A DNA stretch of 64,000 nucleotides, from positions 9,698,843 to 9,762,842 of the forward strand of contig NC_092044.1 of the NCBI RefSeq assembly GCF_003086295.3. Direction: 5' to 3'. Source of the stretch: Arachis hypogaea (Eukaryota; Streptophyta; Magnoliopsida; Fabales; Fabaceae). The position numbers and the translations under genes are program-made. The notes under the pieces were generated by a model, which saw only the letters and a list, made by a program, of their open reading frames with translations, made no database searches and was not told the origin of the DNA. Positions within the stretch are counted from its first letter, which is position 1. Every line of letters starts with the position of its first letter. Shown here piece by piece: positions 49,692 through 59,962 of the stretch.

Positions 49692-50090
49692 ATGGCACCT
49701 AAGGCCGGAGAAACTTCTAGAAAGAGGAAAGGGAAGACAAAAGCTTCCACCTCCGAGTCATGGGAGATGGAGAGATTCATCTCAAGAGTCCATAGCTCAG
49801 TAGTAGAGCATTTGACTGCACATCAAGAGAGCCCACTCATGGACCTCAACAAGAGCATGAGGAATTCCCTCATCAAGAAATCCCTGAGATACCTCAAGGG
49901 ATACATTTTTCTCCACACAATTATTGGGAGCAACTAAGGATAAGAGCACCAAAATCACTAGGGATCAAGCAACAGAGGCAAGGAAGAGACATAGAGGAGC
50001 TCAAGAGCACCTTTGGTTCTTCAAGAGGAAGACGCTACCCTCACCAAGGTGGACTCATTCCTTAATCTCCTTGCTCTTATTTTTTTTTGT
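49692..50090 (+). pseudogene. Second ORF of Ty3 element 1, mostly deleted, with tRNA-Cys insert
   Basis: The start MAPKAGETSRKRKGKTKAST matches the ORF at 63293 for about 30 codons (to ERFIS). Then 42 bp of tRNA-Cys-like sequence (49788-49829) follow in frame. A C-terminal piece of the same family seems to come next (HFSPHNYWEQL-like, then IEELKSTFGSSRGRRYPHQG in another frame). The whole central domain of more than 200 codons is missing. It is a remnant. Confidence 0.7.
49788..49829 (+). tRNA. tRNA-Cys(GCA)-derived 5' fragment (not a functional gene)
   Basis: 42 bp from GTCCATAGCTCAGT through GTAGAGCATTTGACTGCA to ATCAAGAG. It covers most of the acceptor 5' strand, D arm, anticodon arm (loop with GCA) and the start of the variable region of plant nuclear tRNA-Cys. 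I count two differences from my memory of that tRNA. The T arm and 3' acceptor are absent, as is the box B promoter. It is fused in frame inside a retrotransposon ORF. Confidence 0.75.
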
Positions 50091-51153
50091 TTTTCGATTT
50101 TTTAGCTTTATGTTTGTCTATGTTTGTGTCTTTATTACATGATCATTAGTATTTAGTAACTATGTCTTAAGGCTTTGAATAATTCCATGAATCCTTCACC
50201 TTTCTTAAATGAAAAATGTTATTTAAATACAAAAGAACAAGAAGTACATGAGTTTCAAATTCATCCTTGAAAATTAGTTTAATTATATTGATGTGGTGAC
50301 AATACTTTTTGTTCTCTGAATGAATGCTTGAACAGTGCATATTTTTTATCTTGTTGTTTATGAATGTTAAAATTGTTGGCTCTTGAAATAATGAGAAAAA
50401 AGAGAAATGTTATTGATGATCTGAAAAATCATAAAATTGATTCTTGAAGCAAGAAAAAGCAGTGAAGAACAAAGCTTGCGAAAAAAATGACAAAAAAAAT
50501 ATAAAAGAAAAAGAAAAAGCAAGTAGAAAAAGCCAATAGCCCTTAAAACCAAAAGGCAAGGGTAAAAAGGATCCAAGGCTTTGAGCATCAATGGATAGGA
50601 GGGCCCAAGGAAATAAAATTCAGGCCTAAGCGGCTAAATCAAGCTGTCCCTAACCATGTGCTTGTGGCATGCAGGTCCAAGTGAAAAGCTTGAGACTGAG
50701 TGGTTAAAGTCGTGATCCAAAGCAAAAAGAGTGTGCTTAAGAGCTCTGGACACCTCTAACTGGGAACTTTAGCAAAGCTGAGTCACAATCTGAAAAGGTT
50801 CACCCAGTCATGTGTCTGTGGCATTTATGTATCCGGTGGTAATATTGGAAAACAAAATGCTTAGGGCCATGGCCAAGACTCATAAAAGTAGTTGTGTTCA
50901 AGAATCAACATAATTAACTAGGAGAATCAATAACACTATCTGAACTCTGAATTCCTATGGATGCCAATCATTCTAAACTTCAAAGGATAAAGTGAGATGC
51001 CAAAACTGTTCAGAAGCAAAAAGCTACAAGTCCCGCTCATCTAATTAGAACTAATTTTCATTGATATTTTGAGATTTATAGTATATTATCTTCTTTTTAT
51101 CCTAATTAATTTTCAGTTGCTTGGGGACAAGCAACAATTTAAGTTTGGTATTT
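50091..51153 (+). other. 3' non-coding region of Ty3 element 1
   Basis: About 1 kb without ORFs before the 3' LTR. GCTTGGGGACAAGCAA (near 51118-51133) looks like the polypurine-tract area and also forms a small hairpin. AAGTTTGGTAT follows at about 51141, 3-4 bp before the LTR. Confidence 0.65.
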
Positions 51154-52803
51154 TGATGAGCGGATAATTTATACGCTTTTTGGCATTGTTTTTAGGTAGT
51201 TTTTAGTAGGATTTAGCTTCTTTTAGGGATATTTTTATTAGTTTTTATGCAAAATTCATATTTCTGGACTTTACTATGAGTTTGTGTATTTTTCTATGAT
51301 TTCAGGTATTTTCTGGCTAAAATTGAGGGGACCTGAGCAAAAAATCTAATAGAAGGCTGACAAAGGACTACTGATGCTGTTGGATTCTAACCTCCCTGCA
51401 CTCGAAATGGATTTTCTGGAGCTACAAAACTCCAAATGGCGCGCTCTCAACTTCGTTGAAAAATAGACATCCAGAGCTTTCCAGCAATATATAATAGTCC
51501 ATACTTTATTCGAGTTTAGATGACGCAAAATAGCGTTCAACGCCAGTTCCATGCTGCATTCTAGAGTAAAAAGCCAGAAACACATCACAAACCAGAGTTA
51601 AATGCCAAAAACACGTTACAACTTGGCGTTTAACCCCAAGAGAAAGCCTCTGCATGTGAAAAGCTCAAGCTCAGCCCAATCACACACCAAAGTGGGCCCC
51701 GAAAGTGGATTTTTGCATTTAGACTTATTTCTGTAAACCCTAGTAACTAGTTTAGTATAAATAGAACTTTTTACTGTTGTATTAGACATCTTTAGCTTTC
51801 CTTAGATCATTTTTGGGAGACTATTGATCACATTTGGGGGCTGGCCATTCGGCCATGCCTGGACCTCTATCACTTATGTATTTTCAACGGTGGAGTTTCT
51901 ATACACCATAGATTAAGATGTGGAGCTCTGCTGTACCTCGAGTATTAATGCAATTACTACTATTCTTCTATTCAATTCATGCTTATTCTTATTCTAAGAT
52001 ATTCGCTGCACTTCAACATGATGAATGTGATGATCCGTGACACTCATCATATTCTCACCTATGAACGCGTGCCTGACAACAACTCCCGTTCTACCTTAGA
52101 TCGAGCGCGTATCTCTTGGATTCCTTAATCAGAATCTTCGTGGTATATGCTAGAATCCATTGGCAGCATTCTTGAGAATCCGGAAAGTCTAAACCTTGTC
52201 TGTGGTATTCTGAGTAGGATTCAGGGATTGAATGACTGTGACGAGATTCAAACTCGCGAGTGTTGGGCGTAGTGACAGACACAAAAGAATCACTGGATTC
52301 TATTCCGACATGATCGAGAATCGACAGATGATTAGCCGTGCTGTGATAGAGTATTTGGACCATTTTCACTGAGAGGATGAGAAGTAGCCTTTGACAACAG
52401 TGACGCCCTACATACAGCTTGCCATGGAAGGGAGTAAGAGTGATTGGATGGAAGCAGTAGGAAAGCAGAGATTCAGAAGGAACACAGTATCTCTATGCAC
52501 TTATCTGAAATTTCCACCAATAATTTACATAAGTATCTCTATCTCTATTTTATATTTTATTTATCTTTATATTCGAAAACCATTATAACCATTTGAATCC
52601 GCCTAACTGAGATTTACAAGATGACCATAGCTTGCTTCATACCAACAATCTCCGTGGGATCGACCCTTACTCACGTAAGGTATTACTTGGACAACCCAGT
52701 GCACTTGCTGGTTAGTTGTGTGAAGTTGTGACAAAGTGTGATTCACGTTTGAGAGCTCCAAGTTTATTAGCGCCATTGTTGATGATCACAATTTCGTGCA
52801 CCA
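51154..52803 (+). repeat. 3' LTR of Ty3 element 1
   Basis: 1,650 bp from TGATGAGCGG to TCGTGCACCA, next to the GTCAT duplication. TATA box at 51756-51764. Confidence 0.95.
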
Positions 52804-53340
52804 GTCATCAACATACACTAGAATGTAGGTAGAGGCTGAGCTGGTAAACCTAGTAAAGAGGGAGATATCTGACTTGGTGCTGGTGAAGCCAAAGTTGTTG
52901 AAAGCTGAGTTGAGTTTTGCAAACCATGCTCTTGGCACCTTCTTGAGGCCATAGAGTGACCTTTGCAGTTTGCACACTATTTGTAAGTTTGGAGATGTGA
53001 ACCCTTCAAGTTGGACCATGTAGACAGCTTTTGACAAGTCACTGTTTAAGAAGGCGTTGTTGAAATCATATTGATGGATTTTTCACCCTTTGGCTTTAAC
53101 TGTGCTCAACATGACTCTAAATGTTTTTGGCTTGATAACTGAGTTGGATATTTGGTCATAATCAACTCCTTGCTTCTAGTGAAAGACCTTTGCCACAAGT
53201 CGGACCTTATATTTTTTAATAGAACCATCAAGATACTTTTTTACTTTGAAAACCATATGCATTTGATAGGGTCTGAGTGCTATGATAGTTGAACAAGTTT
53301 CTAGATTTGGTTCTTCATGAGTGTTGAGTATTCCTCATCC
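52804..53340 (-). pseudogene. Reverse transcriptase N-terminal part of copia B
   Basis: The minus strand encodes VYMVQLEGFTSPN, LQRSLYGLKKVPRAWFAKL and then TYILVYVDD, the catalytic motif of copia RT. It stops exactly there because Ty3 element 1 was inserted. The other half of the motif block is at 41726 and below. Upstream the frame is lost several times. Confidence 0.85.
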
Positions 53341-53899
53341 ATTGCTGCTCTCTAATGAGCACATATTAGAGCTTGAGATACTGAAGTCGGGACATTGTTG
53401 ATGAGGTATAAAATAGCAGCAGGTTCAGGTGGTGTAGCGGAGAGAGTGGAGATGAAAGCCCTATATTTGAAGACGCCACTCTTGCTTCTAGCTTGCAATG
53501 GATGATTATTTTGAACCACTCTTGGTTGAATAGAAACCTGTAGAAAACGAGTAGAGACTACATTTACAACAGCATCAACAAGTTGTGCATGTATCATAGT
53601 AGAGGAATCTGCATTCATAGTGACATTAGCAGATTGTACCAGTAATACAGGTAATGAATTAGATAGTGTATTGACATTAATGGAAAATATATGATGAGTA
53701 TTTATGCAAGGGTTATGTGAAAGTGATGAGATGTCTACTGTGTGCATTTGGTGAGTTATATGTGTGATGATTAGTGAAAAGTTGGTAAGTGAAATGTATG
53801 TGGTTGATTTTTCTTTGGATGAGAGATTTTGGGATGTAAGGAAAAGACTTGGATATAAAAATTCATATTCATCGAAAAGGACATTTCTATATATGTAAA

Positions 53900-54680
53900 T
53901 TTTGCTCGTGAGTGAGAGGCACTTGTATCCCTTATGGTTAGTTGCATAGCCTAAGAAGATGCATTTGTGATCATTTTGGTTGAATTTGTGGTTATTGTAT
54001 AGTTTAAGTAAAGAATAGCATGAACAACCAAAGGTCTTAAGGAATTGGTAATTTGGTTTGGTGTTTAGGAGAGTTTCAACTAGAGTTTTATAATTGAGGA
54101 TATAAGTTGAGGTAAAGACAACTTCATCCCAAAAAGAGAGTAGGAATGAAGCTTGAACCTAGAGAGCAAGGGTGGTTTTGATTAGGTGTCTGTGTTTGCG
54201 TTCTGCAGAACCATTTTGTTAGTGAGTGTGTAGACAATTCATTCTGTGTTGGATGCCATTTCGGATTAGAAATTGGGTGAAGGTGGTTGAAAGAAATTTT
54301 CCTTCATTATTAGTTTGGAGAGCTATGAGTTGATGGCCAATTTGGTTTTCCATAAAATTTTTGAATTAGATGAAGGCTTCAAAGGCTTGGGACTTGGTTT
54401 GCAAGAGGTATGTGCATTTATATTTGTTGAATGTAAAATTTGTATACTAACTTGCTGTAAATTAGTGTAGGACCTTAAAGGTCTGAGAAAAAAAGTTCTA
54501 AGGACTTCGTATATTTGGTGTGAGATTCTGGATATGGTAGCTAGTGGATTTTGTTTGTAAAACAGGCATTACAAAGGTTTTTGGGGTGTTGAGCAACAAT
54601 GTTGCATTGAGAAAGGACATGGTGGGTTACTTTTTGAGAAGAGTGGCCAAGCTTGTTATGCCAAAGCTGAAATAGAGAGA
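53900..54680 (-). pseudogene. Integrase of copia B
   Basis: HNKLGHSSQKVTHHVLSQC at about 54660-54600 is the zinc-binding pre-integrase block. HTH-stop-QNGSAERKHRHLI at about 54235-54180 is the end of the catalytic core, with a Gln codon turned into a stop. The flanking sequence is interrupted by further stops and indels. Confidence 0.8.
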
Positions 54681-55499
54681 TCTTGTTAGTCATCACAGTT
54701 TTTGAGCTTTCAACAATCTAAGTTTTATTCAAGCTAGCAATTATAGGTATTGCATTATTACATACATCAGTGTTTGAACAATTTTTGACAACCTTACTGT
54801 AGCTAACATTTGGAGTACCAGAATTTATATTCTTACAATTAGTCACAAGCATTGAACTAGTAAAAAAGGCACCAGTATAATTCGCATTGCAATTATCATT
54901 TGTAGTAGTTACAATGAAACAATCAACATGAGTGACTAGACTATTATCCTTAGATTTTGAGCTCTTTTCTTTTCTCTAGTTGATGGATCGTGGAACTTGA
55001 ATTCCATCAAAATGATACAAGCCATTCTTAAATTGGCCTTGCAGTAGAATATTCCTTGTTTTTTAAGACTTTATAGTGTCTATATAAGATCAAATTTCGA
55101 AAAACACACCATTGTCTAATGCAAATTTAGACATACTCACTAGGTTCTTGGATATAGTAGTTACACCTAAGAGGTTTTTAAGATGAAAAATGTGGTTAGA
55201 CATAAATGAATGTATCATAGATTTTCTAATAATGACAATATAGATACATGTTCTATTACCTCTATATTCCTGTTCTGGCCCTTCATACTCAGAGCTAGTG
55301 ATGAGATTTATTTAGTTGAAGGTGATGTGGTGCAAGACGCCTGAGTCTGGATACGCCTGAGTCTGGATACCACTCTGAGTTTTGTGCATTTGAGTTGGCT
55401 ACTAGTGCTTGAGGTGAGATGGAGTTTCTTTCTTGTGGTGTGTTGTGGAAGGATGTATTTGAAGGAGGAGGGCCATTGGAATGGTGCTACTGCGGATGT

Positions 55500-56380
55500 T
55501 GGTAATTTTGATTGAATCTTTGGTAACATTGCCAAACTATATAGCCTATCTTTGAGCATAATTGGTACTGAGGCTTTCTATTTTGATGCCACGATGATGA
55601 ATAAGATCTGCAACCACCATAAAAGAATCTGTTTCGATATCTTTTTCTTTGCCCTTGTCATCTACTATAATTTCTATTATATTCTTTATCATACACATTT
55701 TTTTCATTGTCTTTTTCCATCATATTTGCTTGAGCAAGCACTAAATTAGAACATTTTAAATATTTCATTTACTTCTTCTTGAGTAAGAAGTTGTATCTCA
55801 TATTCATTGATTGACATGTGTTTAACCCTTGCATTTGTCACGATTATAAAGATATTAAATTCTTCATTTAGACCTCCTAATGTATATTCAAACTGTTCAT
55901 CCTTCGATAGAAGTGTACCAAATGCAGTAAGAGAACTTGTTACCTGTTTATTTTAGCAATGTACTTTGTGGGTGTTAAACCTTATTTCTTGAGTCCTTTT
56001 AATTAAGCTTTCAAGATTTTGATTTTTGATTTCTGACGAGTAGTGAAGTAATCTTCTAGAACCGATCAGATTTTATGAGCATATTCACAATCAACTACTT
56101 TAATTTATTAACAAAATTTTCATCCATCAATGATAGCATCTAAGCCACAGGACATTCATCGCGCTGCTCCTAAACTTCAAATTCTGGAGATATCTTTTCA
56201 ATTGCTTGATCTTGTTCCTATTCTTCAAACTCTACATCCAATTAGACTTGATGCACGATAATACGATGCTTTCATATTTTGAAATTGTCTTCATCTAATT
56301 TGATTATTGCTAGAAAGTTGGCGATTGATGTCAATACCTTCGAGCCATTTGAGCTAGTGCTGTAAAGGAGGATAAAGAAG
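55500..56380 (-). pseudogene. Gag of copia B
   Basis: Fragments of a UBN2-type copia gag run from near 56380. Recognisable pieces are CEYAHKI(W)-like, YIAKIK, LSKDEQFEYTLGGLNEEFNI and HMSINEYEIQLLTQEE, in order, with several stops. A zinc knuckle at about 55560-55510 reads YQLCSKIGYIVWQC: the first Cys and the His have become Tyr, both explained by C-to-T changes on one or the other strand. It is not functional. Confidence 0.75.
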
Positions 56381-56408
56381 ATAGTTCTGAAGGCTTCATG
56401 GATCAGAG

Positions 56409-56420
56409 GCTCTGATACCA
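56409..56420 (-). other. Primer binding site of copia B
   Basis: The minus strand reads TGGTATCAGAGC, an exact initiator tRNA-Met site, directly inside the LTR. Confidence 0.9.
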
Positions 56421-56474
56421 TGAAAGGTATCAAGAGCAGAAGCTGAGATGAGAAGAGAGAATTTGAGGGGAGGG

Positions 56475-56512
<38 letters not shown>

Positions 56513-56639
56513 GAAGAAGGGAGGGAGAGAGAGAAATTGAGTAAACTAGAAAGAATCAACTAAATAAATTGAAAGGTGGTTACATAGTTGCTATTTATAC
56601 AAAGAATGAGTGGTACCAGCTCACTATTTCTCTAGCTAA
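56421..56639 (-). repeat. 5' LTR of copia B (truncated by insertion)
   Basis: 219 bp from TGAAAGGTAT (the LTR end next to the primer site) to the Ty3 insertion point. A GA-rich run (about 56479-56509) lies inside. The outermost part of the LTR lies beyond Ty3 element 2, outside the window. Confidence 0.82.
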
Positions 56640-58410
56640 TGATGAGCGGATAATTTATACGCTTTTTGGCATTGTTTTTATGTAGTTTTTAGTAAGTTCA
56701 AGCTACTTTTAGGGATGTTTTCATTAGTTTTTATGTTAAATTCACATTTCTGGACTTTACTATGAGTTTGTGTGTTTTTCTGTGATTTCAGGTAAATTCT
56801 GGCTGAAATTGAGGGACTTGAGCAAAACTCTGAAGAAGGCTGACAAAAGGACTGCTGATGCTGTTGGAATCTGACCTCCCTGCACTCGAAATGGATTTTC
56901 TGGAGCTACAGAACTCCAAATGGCGCGCTCTCAACGGCGTTGGAAAGTAGACATCCAGGGCTTTCCAGCAATATATAATAGTCCATACTTTATTCGAAGA
57001 TTGACGATGTAACTTGGCGTTGAACGCCAAGTTCATGCTGCTGTCTGGAGTTAAACGCCAGAAAAACGTCATGATCCGGAGTTGAACGCCCAAAACACGT
57101 CATAACTCGGAGTTCAACTCCAAGAGAAGCCTCAGCTCGTGGATTGATCAAGCTCAGCCCAAGCATACACCAAGTGGGCCCCGGAAGTGAATTTATGCAT
57201 CAAATACTTACTCATGTAAACCCTAGTAGCTAGTCTAGTATAAATAGGATAAGTTACTATTGTATTAGATATCTTTTGACAGTTTAATCTCTTGAATATT
57301 CGGTCACTTGATCATGGAGAGGGCTGGCCATTCGGCCATGCCTGAACCTCTTTTACTTATGTATTTTCAACGGTGGAGTTTCTGCACACCATAGATTAAG
57401 GGTGTGGAGCTCTGCTGTACCTCAAGTATTAATGCAATTCTATTTTCTTTTATTCAAATCTCTCTTATTCTTATTCCAAGATATTCATTCGTACCCAAGA
57501 ACATGATGAGTGTAATGATGAAAGTGACGATCATTATCATTCTCACTTATGAACGCACGTGATTGACAACCACTTCCGTTCTACATGCAACCGAGCTTGA
57601 ATTTGTATCTCTTAGATTCCCCAACAGAATCTTCGTGGTATAAGCTAGATAGATGGCGGCATTTATGAGGATCCGGAAAGTCTCACCTTGTCTGTGGTAT
57701 TCCGAGTAGGATCCTGGGAATCCGGAAAGTCTCACCTTGTCTGTGGTATTCCGAGTAGGATTCCGGTAATGAATGACTGTGACGTGCTTCAGACTTGCAA
57801 GTGCTGGGCGTTAGTGACAGACGCAAAAGAATCAAGGGATTCTATTCCAGTAGGCGCAGGAACCAACCAGTGATTAGCCGTGCTGTGACAGAGTGCGTGA
57901 GCGTAGTTTTCACTGCGAGGATGGGATGTAGCTATCAACCATGGGTGATGCCTCCAGACGATTAGCCGTGCGAGTGACAGCCGCATAGGATCATTTTCCC
58001 GAGAGGATTGAAAGTAGCCACCACTGATGGTGAACCCCTATATACAGCTTGCCATGGAAAGGAGTAAGAAGGATTGAGTTGAAGAAGTGGGAAAACAGGC
58101 GTCCTTGAGCCATACAGTATCTCCATTCGCTTATCTGAAATTCCCACCAATGAATCAGCATAAGTATTCTATCCCTTTTATTATTTATTTTCTTATTTCT
58201 ATTTTCGAAACCATCAATCAATTTAATTTGCCTAACTGAGATTTACAAGGTGACCATAGCTTGCTTCATACCAACAATCTCTGTGGGATCGACCCTTACT
58301 CACGTAAGGTTTATTACTTGGACGACCCAGTACACTTGCTGGTTAGTTGAACGGAGTTGTGAGCTTCTCTAACAGTGCCTGAAACTCTTTTATCACAATT
58401 TCGTCCACCA
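56640..58410 (+). repeat. 5' LTR of Ty3 element 2
   Basis: 1,771 bp from TGATGAGCGG to TCGTCCACCA. TATAAATAGG at 57239-57248. Palindromes GGCGTTGAACGCC and relatives lie at about 57012-57122. It contains a 49-bp tandem duplication (57671-57719 and 57720-57768) and a looser doubling of a GATTAGCCGTGC segment (57872 and 57960). Element 1 has neither, so its LTR is about 120 bp shorter. Confidence 0.93.
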
Positions 58411-58416
58411 AGTTTT

Positions 58417-58434
58417 TGGCGCCGTTGCCGGGGA
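58417..58434 (+). other. Primer binding site of Ty3 element 2
   Basis: TGGCGCCGTTGCCGGGGA, an exact complement of the plant tRNA-Asp(GUC) 3' end as I recall it, 6 bp inside the LTR. Confidence 0.88.
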
Positions 58435-59962
58435 TTGTTCGAGTATGGACAAATGACGGTTCATCTTGTTGCTCAGATTAGGTAATTTTCTTTTCAAAAA
58501 CTTTTTCAAAAAAATTTTTCTTTTCTTTTTCGTTTTTCCAAAAATGTTTTTCGAAAAAATCAATAAAAATACAAAAAAAAAATTAGAAAATCATAAAAAC
58601 CAAAAAAATATTTTGTGTTTCTTGTTTGAGTCTTGTGTTAATTTTTAAGTTTGGTGTCAATTGCATGCTTTTAAAATTTTTCTTGCATTTTTTCGAAAAT
58701 TTCATGCATTCATAGTGTTCTTCATGATCTTCAAGTTGTTCTTGACAAGTCTTCTTGTTTGATCTTGATGATTTCTTGTTTTGTGTCTTTTGTTGTTTTT
58801 CATGTGCACTTTTGCATTCATATCTTCCATGCATTAAAGATTTCTAATTTTGGTGTCTTGCATGTTTTCTTTGCATCAAAAATTTTTCAAAATTATGTTC
58901 TTGATGTTCATTATGATCGTCAAAGTGTTCTTGGTGTTCATCTTGACATTCATAGCATTCTTGCATGCACCTTGTGTCTTGATCCAAAATTTTCATGTTT
59001 TGGGTCATTTTTGTGTTTTTCTTTAAAAATTCAAAAATCAAAAAACATCTTTTCCTTATTTTCCTCCAAATTTTCGAAATTTTGGGTTGACTTGGTCAAA
59101 AATTTTTAAAATTAGTTGTTTCTTACAAGTTAAGTCAAAATTTCAATTTTAAAAATCTTTTCAAAATCTCTTTCAAAAATCATATCTTTTTCATTTTTTT
59201 TATAAATTTCGAAAATTTCAAAAATCTTTTTCAAAATATTTTCAAAATCTTTTTCTTATCTTTATATCAAATTTTCGAAAATTAGCTAACAATTAATGTG
59301 ATTGGTTCAAAAATTTGAAGTTTGTTACTTTCTTGTTAAGAAAGGTTCAATCTTTAAGTTCTAGAATCTTATCTTGTAGTTTCTTGTTAGTTGAGTCTTT
59401 TTAAAAAAAAATTAAATCTTTTTATCTTTTATCTTATCTTTTTATTAAAATTTTTATCTTATCTTTTTATCTTTTATCTTATCTTTTTCAAAAATTTTAT
59501 CTTTTTCAAAATTTGATTTCAAAATATCTTATCTAACTTCTTATCCTCTTATCTTTTTCAAAATTTGATTTCAAATCTTTTTCAATCAACTAACTAACTT
59601 TTTGTTTGTTTCTTATCTTTTTCAAAACCACCTAACTACTTTTCCCTCTCTAATTTTTGAAAATTCTCCCTCTCTTTTTCAAAAATTCTTTTTGTTTTAA
59701 ATTTTAATTTTAATTATATTTTGTCTTTGATTTTCGAAAATACTAACCCCTTTTTCAAAAATTATTTTCGAAATTTCTCTTCTCTTCTCTTATTCTATTT
59801 AATTAATTAATTACTAACACTTCTCTTCACCTCTCCTCATCCAAAAATCCGAATCCATCATTCTTCTTTCTTATACCCCTTTCTTCTTCTACTAACATAA
59901 GGGAATCTCTATACTGTGACATAGAGGATTCCTCTTTCTTTTCTTGTTTTCTTCTCTTTCAT
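58435..59962 (+). other. Leader of Ty3 element 2
   Basis: About 1.5 kb, T-rich and non-coding. TTTTCGAAAA and CTTTTTCAAAA motifs recur and AAGTTTGGTGT lies at 58647. The block ACATAGAGGATTCCTCTT just before the ORF is shared with element 1. The short ORFs here are not genes. Confidence 0.8.

Larger units (their letters stand above)
41727..52803 (+). mobile_element. Ty3 element 1 (FIDEL/Feral-like), non-autonomous, nested in copia B
   Basis: An 11,077-bp element with LTRs 41727-43374 and 51154-52803 and a perfect target duplication GTCAT (41722-41726 and 52804-52808). It includes a 1,550-bp solo LTR insertion, so its own length is about 9.5 kb. Contents: tRNA-Asp-type primer site, about 1.56 kb AT-rich leader, broken gag-protease, palindrome array, a deleted second ORF and a 1-kb non-coding 3' region. 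No RT, RNase H or integrase is present. By eye the LTRs differ at about 20 sites in the first 350 bp, nearly all transitions, so it is clearly older than the Tat element. The family name is from memory, not from a search. Confidence 0.93.
41200..56639 (-). mobile_element. Copia retrotransposon B, host of two nested Ty3 insertions
   Basis: Pieces at 41200-41726 and 52804-56639 are one minus-strand copia element. They join exactly at the 5-bp duplication GTCAT left by Ty3 element 1. Its 5' LTR (from 56421) is cut at 56639 by Ty3 element 2, so the far end lies beyond the window. Order: LTR, tRNA-Met primer site, gag, knuckle, integrase, RT, short RNase H tail, 3' LTR. Between the RT active site and the RNase H tail most of the C-terminal RT and RNase H is missing. 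It is old: stops and frameshifts occur throughout, and the low-coordinate flank is GAATT. Confidence 0.9.
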
